Shown piece by piece: positions 19,090 through 28,074 of a stretch of 64,000 nucleotides of DNA. The notes beneath the pieces were generated by a model. It saw only the letters and a program-made list of their open reading frames with translations, ran no database searches and had not been told where the DNA came from. This DNA is from Sporosarcina sp. (GTDB lineage: Bacteria > Bacillota > Bacilli > Bacillales_A > Planococcaceae). Made by a program: the position numbers and the translations under genes. The DNA lies in the NCBI GenBank assembly GCA_029263895.1, contig JARIDO010000035.1:124001-188000 (forward strand), given 5' to 3'. Every line of letters begins with the position of its first letter. Positions within the stretch are counted from its first letter, which is position 1.

Positions 19090-19498
19090 TAGTAATCCCC
19101 CTTTTCTTCATTTCGACAATGACGATACGATGTTCTGGAAGTTGGAGAACGACTGATAGGATACGTGATAATTCACTCCTAACTTTCAAATCCTCAGCAC
19201 CTTCAGCAATTACAAGTATTCCTTTTAACTGATTTTGTTTCTTAGAAGTGCTTGTTATAGAAAAGTAATCAGTTAGGGGTTTTTGCGCTGCATTTTCATC
19301 AAAATGTAAATATAATGCAACTTCCCCAATCCCTTTGATTTTCATTAATGTCTTCTCCAATTGTTGCACTTCACTTAATTCAACATCGTCTCCTTTCTTA
19401 GTTCCAAAACTACTCATACCGGAATTGATGAAAATGATAACTACTACAATAGTTATTCCTAACAAAATTGTTTGAATTTTCTTTGAAGGTTTCTGCAT
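19076..19498 (-). CDS. spoIIIAG: SpoIIIAG, short form
   Basis: 140 residues against about 229 in B. subtilis. N-terminal transmembrane helix (about 10-27), then a single ring-building-motif-like domain containing EVQQLEKTLMKIKGIGEVALYLHFDE and a C-terminal RVLQLPEHRIVIVEMKK-like strand. SpoIIIAG builds the large ring of the feeding-tube complex. The long insert of the B. subtilis protein is missing here, although the frame is intact. Confidence 0.85.
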   Translation of the reverse strand: MQKPSKKIQTILLGITIVVVIIFINSGMSSFGTKKGDDVELSEVQQLEKTLMKIKGIGEVALYLHFDENAAQKPLTDYFSITSTSKKQNQLKGILVIAEGAEDLKVRSELSRILSVVLQLPEHRIVIVEMKKRGITNENE

Positions 19499-19563
19499 AT
19501 TATCACCATTTCCGCTAATAGCGTCAGTTCTTAACTGTCATCAATGAATCATTTTATGCTTTT

Positions 19564-19742
19564 TCAATTGAAACTATGCCCTAAAAACATCATAATTCCT
19601 CTAATTATCCAAATTGCCATTAATAACTTAATAATCGGTAATAGATCTTGCTGACTATTGTCCGGGAGGATAAGTAAAAGTGTAGAAGATAATAAAGAAA
19701 TTAATAGAACACCTATTAAAAAGACTCCATAACACTCATCAT
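19564..19742 (-). pseudogene. spoIIIAF: spoIIIAF remnant: frameshifted and C-terminally truncated
   Basis: An ATG at 19742 overlaps the spoIIIAE stop (ATGA), where spoIIIAF should start, and reads MMSVMESF before TAA within a T5 run (19718-19722). One more T would join it to an open frame with two hydrophobic helices (LIGVLLISLLSSTLLLILPDN...LLMAIWIIRGIMMFLG) resembling the SpoIIIAF N-terminus. That frame stops at 19564 after roughly 60 residues, and only 65 bases remain before spoIIIAG, so the soluble C-terminal domain (over 100 residues) is absent. Translation could otherwise begin at a TTG at 19749, which has no ribosome site. A sequencing error would explain the frameshift but not the truncation. 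Confidence 0.6.
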
Positions 19743-20638
19743 CTCGCAATCGTGAATAGTTTAATAATAATGACAGAAAAGAGAGCTGTATAAATAAAAG
19801 CAAAAGAAATTAAGAACGAAATAGCGCAAAGTACAAACAGTGTTTTACCAATGTCGTCCATGATGCCTGTAATATCTCCGTGTGCAAAAGGTTCAATAAT
19901 TGCCGCAGTCCATCTATAAAAAAAAGCGGTTAGCAACGTTTTGAGTGAAGGGACTAATGCAACCGTCCATATGGTTGTTATAAGCCATCCTCCTGCGAAA
20001 ATACTTACCCCAGAAGAATAACGTCCAATCGTTCCCATACTTTCAGTTACAAAAGAACCGATAAGTGGCACGTTTTGACTAATTAATTCTTTAAGTGGTT
20101 CACTTGTTAAACCAGATAATGCCCAGGACATTGTTCCACCAGCTGTTATGAATATAGAATAGGCAGCAACAATTGCTGATACAGCTCCAAGAAGAGTTGT
20201 CCTAATTAGTTCTGACATTTTGGTCAATGAAACTTCTGGTAATATTCTTGAAGATAAATCGAATACAAATGTAGCTGTTAGTAAAGGTATAAGAATCTGT
20301 TGTGCAAAGACAACTGCACCATTTGCGAAAAGCAACATACTCGGTTGAAAGTTCAACATACTAAACGCTCCACCAGACGCCACCATCGCCGCAGTTAAAA
20401 TAGGATAAACCGAAATGAACATCATTGAAATGGAGTTTGCTAAATCCCTTATTAAAATCAAATGATCGAATGCGGGTTGTAATACGACCGTTACTACAAT
20501 GAAAAGCATTATCATTCTTGTCCATTTAGAGAATGACGGAAATAGAAAATCAACAATTAAAGCTAGTAGAACTGAAATGATTACAATGATAAAACTTGAA
20601 ATGACCCCTCCGAGAACCGTTTCAACTAAAGACATCAT
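19739..20638 (-). CDS. spoIIIAE: SpoIIIAE, N-terminally short polytopic membrane protein
   Basis: 299 residues against about 399 in B. subtilis. The polytopic membrane core is kept (six or more hydrophobic segments, e.g. 11-33, 40-58, 72-90, 150-170, 215-235, 270-295, with GGWLITTIWTVALVPSLKTLLTAFFYRWTAAIIEPF). The signal peptide and N-terminal extracytoplasmic region of the family are missing. No upstream in-frame continuation is possible because spoIIIAD ends 14 bases before. Part of the spoIIIA feeding-tube complex. Confidence 0.85.
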   Translation of the reverse strand: MMSLVETVLGGVISSFIIVIISVLLALIVDFLFPSFSKWTRMIMLFIVVTVVLQPAFDHLILIRDLANSISMMFISVYPILTAAMVASGGAFSMLNFQPSMLLFANGAVVFAQQILIPLLTATFVFDLSSRILPEVSLTKMSELIRTTLLGAVSAIVAAYSIFITAGGTMSWALSGLTSEPLKELISQNVPLIGSFVTESMGTIGRYSSGVSIFAGGWLITTIWTVALVPSLKTLLTAFFYRWTAAIIEPFAHGDITGIMDDIGKTLFVLCAISFLISFAFIYTALFSVIIIKLFTIAR

Positions 20639-20652
20639 GTAGGCTCATCCAT

Positions 20653-21030
20653 TCAATTTTTAATAAGAGTAGAAAGAAATTCTATAATTGTAGATGTGTA
20701 TTGTAGCCACATTGTCAATATTGAAATCTTAATAGCGAAATGACTGATTGTCGAAAGAGAACCGTATCCCGCTTCTTTTAACTGTTGTGCGATAACTTCT
20801 GAAATGAAGAGGATAATCGCACTTCCGACAAGCAATTTAGAAAACGGTTCAGGTATAGCATCAAAAAGACTGATGATTCTTAAACCAAATGGAAAAACAA
20901 TAGTTGTCAGAAAATACAATAAAAAATAACTGAAGATTGCTATATACAGTAAAGGATGAAGTTTAGGCGTTGCAAATGAAATACTTAACAATAGGAGAAC
21001 GAGAACGATAACTTGAAATAATGTAATCAT
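20653..21030 (-). CDS. spoIIIAD: SpoIIIAD membrane protein
   Basis: 125 residues with four hydrophobic segments; the motif region ISEVIAQQLKEAGYGSLSTISHFAIKISILTMWL resembles the family's conserved stretch. The ATG at 21030 shares its A with the spoIIIAC stop (TAATG), indicating coupling; an in-frame ATG at 21051 is less likely. Confidence 0.85.
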   Translation of the reverse strand: MITLFQVIVLVLLLLSISFATPKLHPLLYIAIFSYFLLYFLTTIVFPFGLRIISLFDAIPEPFSKLLVGSAIILFISEVIAQQLKEAGYGSLSTISHFAIKISILTMWLQYTSTIIEFLSTLIKN

Positions 21031-21239
21031 TAAACGGACATAGATAACCATTGGAAGAATTCAGCGATTTCAGTGAAAAAGATTTTCAAAAATCGAATCA
21101 TCTCAACAGTAATATAAATGTATGCGATAAAAAAAAGGAAAAACGAAAACTCTTTTTTTCCTGTTTGTTCAAAAAAAATGTGCAATAAACCTATTACTAA
21201 ACCGATACCGGCAACCCGTAACAGATCATTAAGTTCCAT
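21030..21239 (-). CDS. spoIIIAC: SpoIIIAC membrane protein, first gene of the reduced operon
   Basis: 69 residues, normal length, two transmembrane helices; contains VAGIGLVIGLLHIFFEQTGKKEFSFF, which matches the family pattern (GIG..V.....L...GKKEYA). In other spore-formers spoIIIAA (ATPase) and spoIIIAB precede it. Here it comes straight after a sigma-E-like promoter and the efp terminator. Ribosome site GGGGGGAG. Confidence 0.9.
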   Translation of the reverse strand: MELNDLLRVAGIGLVIGLLHIFFEQTGKKEFSFFLFFIAYIYITVEMIRFLKIFFTEIAEFFQWLSMSV

Positions 21240-21262
21240 CCGCTACTCCCCCCAATACCTTA

Positions 21263-21291
21263 ATACTATGTTGAACCTAACAAGAATATGA
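21263..21291 (-). promoter_or_regulatory. Sigma-E-like promoter of the spoIIIA operon
   Basis: On the minus strand TCATATT (21285-21291) and CATAGTAT (21263-21270) are 14 bp apart, close to the sigma-E elements (ATATT / CATACAnT). It lies 24 bases before the spoIIIAC start. B. subtilis spoIIIA is sigma-E dependent, so the promoter seems to have stayed while the first two genes were lost. Confidence 0.6.
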
Positions 21292-21331
21292 AAAAGCACA
21301 TTACGAGTTAGTAAACTCGTAATGTGCTTTT
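21292..21331 (-). terminator. efp terminator
   Basis: Perfect 18-bp stem AAAAGCACATTACGAGTT with its complement and a 4-base loop. It separates efp from the spoIIIA promoter, which begins right next to it. Confidence 0.88.
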
Positions 21332-21376
21332 AGTAAGTGTTAAATATTGAAAGCTTGATTGTCCATTGCAGTGTGA

Positions 21377-21934
21377 TTATGCTCTAGAAACATATTCACC
21401 TTCTGTAGTATTGATGATTAACTTGTCCCCAATGTTTATAAAGAATGGTACTTGTACAGTTAAACCAGTTTCCATTTTAGCTGGTTTAGAGCCACCACTT
21501 GCAGTGTCACCTTTAATGCCTGGCTCCGTTTCTGCAACTTCTAATACGACTGTAACTGGTAGTTCTACACCTAGCACTTCTTCTTTGTATTGGATAATGT
21601 GTACTTCCATATTTTCTTTAAGGTATTTTAATTCTTCTTCAATTTGTTTTTCTGGAAGTTCGATTTGTTCGTAAGATTCATTATCCATGAATACATGCTC
21701 ATCGCCATTCGCATATAGATACTGCATACGTTTATTATCGATTTGAGCTTTCGCAACTTTTTCGCCAGCGCGAAACGTTTTTTCGTTTACGTTTCCTGAA
21801 CGAAGGTTTCTTAGTTTTGAGCGAACGAAAGCCGCACCTTTACCAGGCTTTACGTGTTGGAAATCCATCACACGCCATATATCACCATCTACCTCTATTG
21901 TTAAGCCCGTTTTAAAATCATTTACTGAAATCAT
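21377..21934 (-). CDS. efp: Translation elongation factor P
   Basis: 185 residues, three beta-barrel domains. Domain I has the loop [17 protein letters not shown] with Lys32 at the modification position; the C-terminus has the [29 protein letters not shown] signature. It relieves ribosome stalling at polyproline. It lies 23 bases after the peptidase gene and ends with its own terminator. Confidence 0.97.
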   Translation of the reverse strand: MISVNDFKTGLTIEVDGDIWRVMDFQHVKPGKGAAFVRSKLRNLRSGNVNEKTFRAGEKVAKAQIDNKRMQYLYANGDEHVFMDNESYEQIELPEKQIEEELKYLKENMEVHIIQYKEEVLGVELPVTVVLEVAETEPGIKGDTASGGSKPAKMETGLTVQVPFFINIGDKLIINTTEGEYVSRA

Positions 21935-21957
21935 AATTCATCCTCCAATTTGTGTGT

Positions 21958-23019
21958 CTATCCTAGTATTTGTAATTCTTTTGTAGATTGGGTTAGACGT
22001 TCGTTACCCGTATCAGTCATCACTATATCATCTTCTATACGGACTCCGCCAATACCGGGCAAGTATATGCCTGGTTCAACCGTTACCGCCATATTAGATT
22101 CCAAAATTGTTTCTGAACGGAATGATAATCCTGGTCCCTCGTGAACTTCAAGTCCAATACCATGACCAGTCGAATGCCCGAATGCATCCCCATACCCTTT
22201 AGAAATAATATAGTCTCTAGCTATTGAATCAGCCTCAATACCTGTCATACCTGGCTTGATTTTAGATACTGCGAGTTGTTGTGCAGCAAGCGTTATTTCG
22301 TATACTTCCCTCATTTTTTTTGAAGGTTCCCCTACTGATACGGTTCGTGTAATATCGGAAATATAACCATTGTATAACGCGCCGTAATCAAGCGTTACAA
22401 GTTCTCCAGCTTCAATTACTTTATCAGTAGCGACACCGTGTGGCAAAGCGCCACGAACACCCGAAGCAACAATAATATCAAAAGAAGAAGATGTAGCTCC
22501 TTGTTTTCGCATATAGAACTCTAGTTCATTCGAGACCTCTATTTCGGTAACGCCCGGACGAATGAATGTACATATATGCGTAAATGCATCATCAGCTATT
22601 TTAGCAGCTTGTTTAAGAATCGTTATTTCATCGTCCGTCTTTATAAGCCTAATCTTTTCAACAATTCCAGATACAGGCTTTAATTGACATTGTACAAACT
22701 TATTATAAAGTTCATACATACCATATGTCATGTCATCCTTTTCAAATCCGATAGATGCAAGTTTCATAATTTTAACTTGTTCAGCTACTTCTTCAATAAT
22801 TGTTTTCTCGTGTTTAACAATGCGAAATCCTGAAATTTGTTTTTCAGCTTGTTCTGTATATCGAAAATCGGTAATGAATACTGCATCCGTTTTGGATACT
22901 ATCGCTAAACCCGCGCTACCTGTAAATCCTGTCATGTATCTTCGGTTATAAGAATTCGTAATCAATAGAGCATCCAGGTTATGTTCCACTAGTAATTCAC
23001 GTAATTTAGTTAGTTTCAT
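21958..23019 (-). CDS. yqhT: M24 family Xaa-Pro peptidase (YqhT)
   Basis: 353 residues. N-terminal creatinase-like domain and C-terminal pita-bread domain with the metal ligands in VTLDYGALYNGYISDITRT, GHSTGHGIGLEVHEGP, VEPGIYLPGIGGVRIEDDI. It cleaves X-Pro peptide bonds. The ATG at 23019 is two bases after the aroQ stop with AAAGGGGA upstream; the longer frame into aroQ is not real. The yqhS(aroQ)–yqhT–efp order is conserved. Confidence 0.93.
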   Translation of the reverse strand: MKLTKLRELLVEHNLDALLITNSYNRRYMTGFTGSAGLAIVSKTDAVFITDFRYTEQAEKQISGFRIVKHEKTIIEEVAEQVKIMKLASIGFEKDDMTYGMYELYNKFVQCQLKPVSGIVEKIRLIKTDDEITILKQAAKIADDAFTHICTFIRPGVTEIEVSNELEFYMRKQGATSSSFDIIVASGVRGALPHGVATDKVIEAGELVTLDYGALYNGYISDITRTVSVGEPSKKMREVYEITLAAQQLAVSKIKPGMTGIEADSIARDYIISKGYGDAFGHSTGHGIGLEVHEGPGLSFRSETILESNMAVTVEPGIYLPGIGGVRIEDDIVMTDTGNERLTQSTKELQILG

Positions 23020-23021
23020 CG

Positions 23022-23462
23022 TCAATCCCCTTTTCTTTGGCTGAGGAAGTATCTGAAGGCCAATTCGTATCCAAACACTCCTAAACCAGTTACTTGACCG
23101 ATACAAACAGGGGCGATTATAGACGTATGTCTAAATGTTTCTCTACTATGTATATTCGAGATATGAATCTCAACTACTGGAACGTCGACAGATGCTACTG
23201 CATCGCGAAGAGCAATACTATAATGACTAAAAGCGCCTGGGTTAAATACGATACCATCTCCACCAGAATCCGCCAATTCATGAATCTTATCTATTAAATC
23301 TCCTTCAGAATTAGATTGAAAAAAATCAATATCCACATTATGCTCCGTAGCAAGTTTAAGTATGTCAGATTCAATATCTACTAAAGATTTAGTACCATAG
23401 ACTTCGGGTTCACGTTTTCCGAGCCTATTTAGGTTTGGACCGTTAAGTATAAGCAAGCGCAC
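23022..23462 (-). CDS. aroQ: 3-dehydroquinate dehydratase, type II
   Basis: 146 residues with the family start RLLILNGPNLNRLGKREPEVYG, the catalytic Tyr in that segment, and VEIHISNIHSRETFRHTS with the catalytic His and Arg. Third step of the shikimate pathway; aroK is also in this window. The GTG start at 23462 follows GGGGGAGG and gives the standard N-terminus. Confidence 0.96.
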   Translation of the reverse strand: MRLLILNGPNLNRLGKREPEVYGTKSLVDIESDILKLATEHNVDIDFFQSNSEGDLIDKIHELADSGGDGIVFNPGAFSHYSIALRDAVASVDVPVVEIHISNIHSRETFRHTSIIAPVCIGQVTGLGVFGYELAFRYFLSQRKGD

Positions 23463-23522
23463 TGTCTTTTCCTCCCCCTGCGTTTTCTTTCCTATTTTAT
23501 CACATCGTTCCATTGTCGCAAC

Positions 23523-23951
23523 TCATTTTCTGTTTTCTAGAGAAAGTTTCTTCATGAATACAGCAGTTCCTGTTATAAATCTTGTAGCAATCGCTATCAT
23601 GACAAAGAAAGGTATAGAAATTGACTTTATAGTGTTAATAGGTGTTTTATTTGATTCTATCGTCCATTCAACCAAAAATACAATTAGAATGCCGAGTAAT
23701 ATTGCTGTTACACTTGGAGGTATAGAAGCAGTGAACGAAACGATAATATATAGCAGTGCAAAAATAATAATAACGATGATGAATAATACAACCCACTGAA
23801 TGATAAAATGGTGTGATGTGAATGAAAAAGCTTTTTTTATCCATTTCGTTGGTGACCATTGTATAAAATTAAAAAACTTTAAAAAACTTAAACTTATTGT
23901 TGTGTACGTCGCCGCAATTATCGTAGTCCAAAACCATGTGTTGTTAAACAT
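23523..23951 (-). CDS. yqhR: YqhR-like membrane protein
   Basis: 142 residues with four hydrophobic helices and the motif FFNFIQWSPTKWIKKAF, which resembles B. subtilis YqhR; position next to aroQ and divergent from yqhQ also matches. Shorter than YqhR at the N-terminus. AAGGAGGAG ribosome site. Function unknown. Confidence 0.65.
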   Translation of the reverse strand: MFNNTWFWTTIIAATYTTISLSFLKFFNFIQWSPTKWIKKAFSFTSHHFIIQWVVLFIIVIIIFALLYIIVSFTASIPPSVTAILLGILIVFLVEWTIESNKTPINTIKSISIPFFVMIAIATRFITGTAVFMKKLSLENRK

Positions 23952-24076
23952 TTAATCTCCTCCTTAAAGAAGTGTAGGGAGGAATTATTATTTTTAAACA
24001 TAAATTCTGGAGTGTCATACCGTTTTTTAGTATAATACAATATAAATTCGATTTAAACGAAAGTGTGGGAATGAAT

Positions 24077-25060
24077 ATGGGGAAAGAACAACAACAGGCC
24101 ACATATGGTGGGCAGGCTTTAGTTGAAGGTGTTATGTTCGGTGGGAAAAATGACACCGTTACAGCTATCCGTCGAAAAAATGGTTCAATTGACTATTTTC
24201 ATTTACCTAAAGAACAAAATAAAACTAGAATGAAACTCAAGAAGATACCTTTTATAAGAGGCATCATCGCATTAATAGAATCGGCAGGAATTGGATCCAG
24301 ACACCTTACGTATTCGAGTGAACGCTATGATGTAGAACCGGGCGAAGAAGAAAAGTCCCAAAACGAAGAGCAATCAAAACTTGCGATGATCATTGGTGTT
24401 GCTGCGGTGGGTGTATTATCTTTCCTATTCGGTAAATTCGTTTTTACACTCGTCCCTGTTTTCCTAGCCCAACTTTTACAACCTATTGCACCCGATAAAA
24501 CAATCCAAATACTTATTGAGAGTTTATTTAAACTCATTTTACTGCTAACGTATATCAAACTTGTATCCATGACACCGCTTATTAAAAGAGTGTTTCAATA
24601 TCATGGTGCTGAACATAAAGTCATTAATACATTTGAAAATAATTTGCCGCTAACCGTTGAAAATGTGCAATCTCAATCACGTTTACACTTCCGTTGTGGC
24701 AGCAGTTTCATGCTTTTCACTGTTATCGTTGGTATGTTTATCTACTTTTTTGTGGATGCTGACCCGTTTTGGTGGCGTATCGTTAATCGGATTCTACTCA
24801 TCCCAGTCGTTCTTGGGGTTTCATTTGAAGTTTTACAAGTGACGAACTCACTTCGCAACGTTCCTATTTTAAAATACCTTGGGTATCCTGGACTTTGGTT
24901 ACAATTACTCACAACAAAAGAACCTGATGATAGTCAAGTTGAAGTCGCAATTGCGTCTTTTGAAAAGTTAATAGAAGTTGAAAAATACGGATCAAGTATA
25001 ATGGAAAACGAAATACCTTCAACTATTGATATTAAGAGCGAAACAATACCTATCAATTAA
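24077..25060 (+). CDS. yqhQ: DUF1385 family membrane protein YqhQ
   Basis: 327 residues. Family signature YGGQALVEGVMFGG at the N-terminus, FIRGIIALIES, then a membrane region with QYHGAEHKVINTFE and RCGSSFMLF, both typical of DUF1385. Function not established. ATG 24077 is six bases after GGGA; ATG 24071 is an alternative. Divergent from yqhR and the aroQ–efp operon. Confidence 0.9.
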   Translation: MGKEQQQATYGGQALVEGVMFGGKNDTVTAIRRKNGSIDYFHLPKEQNKTRMKLKKIPFIRGIIALIESAGIGSRHLTYSSERYDVEPGEEEKSQNEEQSKLAMIIGVAAVGVLSFLFGKFVFTLVPVFLAQLLQPIAPDKTIQILIESLFKLILLLTYIKLVSMTPLIKRVFQYHGAEHKVINTFENNLPLTVENVQSQSRLHFRCGSSFMLFTVIVGMFIYFFVDADPFWWRIVNRILLIPVVLGVSFEVLQVTNSLRNVPILKYLGYPGLWLQLLTTKEPDDSQVEVAIASFEKLIEVEKYGSSIMENEIPSTIDIKSETIPIN

Positions 25061-25061
25061 T

Positions 25062-25098
25062 AAAACCGGAAGTCACCTTAACAGGTACTTCCGGTTTT
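25062..25098. terminator. Bidirectional terminator between yqhQ and lipM
   Basis: Stem AAAACCGGAAGT / ACTTCCGGTTTT, A/T flanks, between convergent genes. Confidence 0.85.
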
Positions 25099-25113
25099 AA
25101 TTTTTATTTATGT

Positions 25114-25950
25114 TCACTTCTTATATGTCCAATCATCGGCGGCATATTTTGCTTCTTGAATTTCTTTCACCCGGTTCAATTGTTTGTCTGACAATTCCAG
25201 TGGTTCGAGTTTTATATGTAACGCTTTTTCAAATCCACTTGAAAAAGCTTCAACACATTCTTCTATAGTAACTTTACGATTAATTAAACGATCAATGGAA
25301 ATAGCTTTCTCCGGAAGTTCCAATCGAATTTTATTTTGTCGCTCAATTGATTGGAATTTAAACAATGACACAAGTTTTTCTTCATCTAGACTTAGTAAAA
25401 TTGCGCCGTGTTGTAAAATAGTACCTTTTTGTCTAGTTTGTGCACTGCCTGCAACCTTTTTACCTTCAACGACAAGTTCGTACCAACTCGGTGCATCAAA
25501 ACAAACCGCACTTTTCGGTTTTTTTAAAATTTCGTTCTGTTCATCAGTCATTGGTATTGAAAACTCCGCATGTAACCCGAGATTTCGAAAGCCTTCTAAT
25601 AAACCAGATGAAATCGTACGATAAGATTCCGTAACACTTTCAGGCATGGCAGGATAATCTTCACTTACAATAACGCTATATGTTAACTCATGTTCATGTA
25701 AAACGCCTCTTCCCCCAGTCGGTCTGCGGACAAGAGCTAGTTTATGTTTCTCTAATTGCGCTAAATCTATTTCCTTATGAACATTTTGAAAATATCCGAT
25801 TGATAAAGTAGGCTGTTGCCATTCATAAAAACGAAGGACAGAGCCTATTTCGCCTACCCTGTTCCATTCCATTAATGCCTCATCCAGAGCCATATTATAA
25901 GAAGGTGAACACTTTCCTGAATTGATGAAATGCCATGTTTTAGATTCCAT
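25114..25950 (-). CDS. lipM: Octanoyl-[GcvH]:protein transferase LipM
   Basis: 278-residue class BPL/LplA-fold protein: N-terminal MESKTWHFINSGKCSPSYNMALDEAL, the lipoyl-site loop RRPTGGRGVLHEHELTYSV, the catalytic Cys in SAVCFDAPSWYEL, and KVAGSAQTR. It moves octanoyl from ACP to GcvH in lipoate assembly, which fits the glycine cleavage genes nearby. The ATG at 25950 has AAGGGGGAG upstream. Confidence 0.93.
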   Translation of the reverse strand: MESKTWHFINSGKCSPSYNMALDEALMEWNRVGEIGSVLRFYEWQQPTLSIGYFQNVHKEIDLAQLEKHKLALVRRPTGGRGVLHEHELTYSVIVSEDYPAMPESVTESYRTISSGLLEGFRNLGLHAEFSIPMTDEQNEILKKPKSAVCFDAPSWYELVVEGKKVAGSAQTRQKGTILQHGAILLSLDEEKLVSLFKFQSIERQNKIRLELPEKAISIDRLINRKVTIEECVEAFSSGFEKALHIKLEPLELSDKQLNRVKEIQEAKYAADDWTYKK

Positions 25951-26131
25951 TAATGCTCCCCCTTTACTACCAATTTCTATTTTAGCACTCAATCTTGAAA
26001 ATTAGCTATAGATATATAATTAAGTAGTCCCTTCATTACGAGACGATATTGTTAAGACATCTAGCTCTTTCTCATTGAACTCGTACGGACATGTCTTTAT
26101 AATGAGAATGAAGAGAGAAAGGGGAATTTCT

Positions 26132-26509
26132 GTGAATTTTTATATTCTAGGAGCTGCAGTAGTTGTTCTAATCATTTATATGGTTGTAATGATGTTGCGT
26201 CTTCGTAAAGCAGTTACCAACTTAACGCAAGATGAATTTATTGAAGGTTATCGTAAAGCGCAATTAATTGATGTTCGCGAACCTAAAGATTTTGATGCAG
26301 GACATATTCTTGGCGCAAGAAATGTTCCATATTCTCAATTCCGCCAACGTTACAAAGAGATTCGACCTGATAAACCTGTTTATCTATACGATCAAAATGG
26401 AGGAAAGAGTGCACGGTTCGCTCTCCTGTTAAAGAAAAAGGGATACGCACAATTATTTCATCTACAAGGTGGATTCCGCCAATGGTCAGGGAAAGTAAAG
26501 AGTAAGTAA
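26132..26509 (+). CDS. yqhL: Membrane-anchored rhodanese-like protein YqhL
   Basis: 125 residues. One N-terminal transmembrane helix (about 4-23) and a rhodanese domain (LIDVREPKDFDAGHILGARNVPYSQF ... HLQGGFRQWSGK). The position of the catalytic Cys (YLYDQNGGKSAR) holds Asp, so sulfur transfer is unlikely. GTG start after AAAGGGG; the longer upstream frame has no ribosome site. It lies between lipM and gcvPB, as in B. subtilis. Confidence 0.85.
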   Translation: MNFYILGAAVVVLIIYMVVMMLRLRKAVTNLTQDEFIEGYRKAQLIDVREPKDFDAGHILGARNVPYSQFRQRYKEIRPDKPVYLYDQNGGKSARFALLLKKKGYAQLFHLQGGFRQWSGKVKSK

Positions 26510-26554
26510 TAAGAAAAGCTCTTTAACAAAAGAAAAATAGTACTCTCATTTTTA

Positions 26555-26590
26555 AAAAAGAACCTACAACATTGTTGTAGGTTCTTTAAC
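26555..26590. terminator. Bidirectional terminator between yqhL and gcvPB
   Basis: Stem AAAGAACCTACAAC / GTTGTAGGTTCTTT with a 3-base loop between convergent genes. Confidence 0.85.
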
Positions 26591-26601
26591 TTAGTTATAA
26601 G

Positions 26602-28074
26602 TTATTCGTTAGTCATTTTTTTACTGTACCTTAAAACAGGTTGACGTGCAGCCTTTGTTTCATCTAGTCGATTAATAACTGTTGTATGTGGAGCATTTTG
26701 GACAATCTCTGGGTTCTCCTCAACCTCTTTGGCAATCTGGATCATTGCATCAATGAATGAATCCAATGTTTCTTTAGATTCTGTTTCGGTTGGTTCAATC
26801 ATCATGCCCTCTTCCACATTTAACGGAAAATATATTGTTGGCGGATGATAACCAAAGTCTAACAATCGCTTCGCCATATCCAAAGTACGAACACCTAATT
26901 TTTTTTGTCGACGACCAGATATAACAAACTCGTGTTTACAATGTTGTGTAAATGGCAAGTCGAAATAAGGTTCTAATTTTCTCATCATATAATTCGCATT
27001 TAATACTGCATACTCCGTGACGGCTTTTAAACCATCTGGTCCCATTGAACGAATATACGTATATGCGCGTAAGTAAATTCCGAAGTTACCATAGAATGGT
27101 TTAACGCGACCGATTGACTGTGGTCGGTTATGTTCAAATGTGATTCTCTCTTTTTTCTTTACAAGAACTGGTTTTGGTAAATATGGTATTAACTCTTTTT
27201 TCACTCCAACTGGTCCAGATCCAGGACCACCTCCGCCATGTGGCCCAGTGAAAGTTTTGTGCAAATTCAAGTGAACTGCATCAAAGCCCATATCTCCTGG
27301 TCTAGCTTTTGATAACACAGCATTTAAATTTGCACCATCATAATACAATTTACCACCAACACCATGAACAATTGCTGCCATTTCAAGAATATCTTCCTCG
27401 AATAACCCTAATGTATTGGGGTTTGTTAGCATAAGAGCAGCTGTATCAGTACCTACTTTTGCTTTTAAATCTTCAATATCAACGAGACCATTGTCATTCG
27501 ACTTAACCGTAACAGTATCAAATCCAGCAACAGTTGCAGAAGCAGGATTCGTTCCATGAGCTGAATCTGGAACTAATACTTTTGTACGATGCGTTTCCCC
27601 ATTTGCTTCGTGGAAAGCACGTATCATCATTAAAGCAGTCCATTCACCATGAGCACCCGCTGCTGGTTGGAGAGTTACTTCATCCATTCCAGTAATTTCA
27701 ACTAGATGTTGTTGTAGATCGTACATCATTTCAAGTGCGCCTTGAACAGTTGATTCATCTTGCAATGGATGAATATTTGCAAATCCAGGGAACCGAGCAA
27801 CAGACTCGTTAATTTTAGGATTATACTTCATTGTACAAGACCCTAATGGATAGAAGCCACTGTCTACCCCATGATTACGATTAGATAGCGCCGTGTAATG
27901 TCGCATAATATCTAGCTCAGACACTTCGGGTAATTCAGCTTCCACTTGTCGGATATTCCCTTCTGGTAATAGATCAGATAAATCTAATTGAGGTACATCT
28001 AATTCAGGCAAGCTATAACCTATACGACCTTCTTTTGTAATTTCGAAAATCAACGCTTGATTGTCTTTATGCAT
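26602..28074 (-). CDS. gcvPB: Glycine dehydrogenase (decarboxylating) subunit 2
   Basis: 490 residues. PLP enzyme half with [28 protein letters not shown], and the PLP lysine in [16 protein letters not shown]. With GcvPA it decarboxylates glycine in the cleavage system. The ATG at 28074 has GGAGG and overlaps the gcvPA stop by eight bases. Last gene of gcvT–gcvPA–gcvPB. Confidence 0.97.
   Translation of the reverse strand: MHKDNQALIFEITKEGRIGYSLPELDVPQLDLSDLLPEGNIRQVEAELPEVSELDIMRHYTALSNRNHGVDSGFYPLGSCTMKYNPKINESVARFPGFANIHPLQDESTVQGALEMMYDLQQHLVEITGMDEVTLQPAAGAHGEWTALMMIRAFHEANGETHRTKVLVPDSAHGTNPASATVAGFDTVTVKSNDNGLVDIEDLKAKVGTDTAALMLTNPNTLGLFEEDILEMAAIVHGVGGKLYYDGANLNAVLSKARPGDMGFDAVHLNLHKTFTGPHGGGGPGSGPVGVKKELIPYLPKPVLVKKKERITFEHNRPQSIGRVKPFYGNFGIYLRAYTYIRSMGPDGLKAVTEYAVLNANYMMRKLEPYFDLPFTQHCKHEFVISGRRQKKLGVRTLDMAKRLLDFGYHPPTIYFPLNVEEGMMIEPTETESKETLDSFIDAMIQIAKEVEENPEIVQNAPHTTVINRLDETKAARQPVLRYSKKMTNE

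Noticed and set aside
23668-23859. 63-residue minus-strand frame inside yqhR
   Set aside because: It is an alternative frame of yqhR rich in His/Cys/Tyr, typical of a shadow; yqhR itself has the ribosome site and membrane helices.
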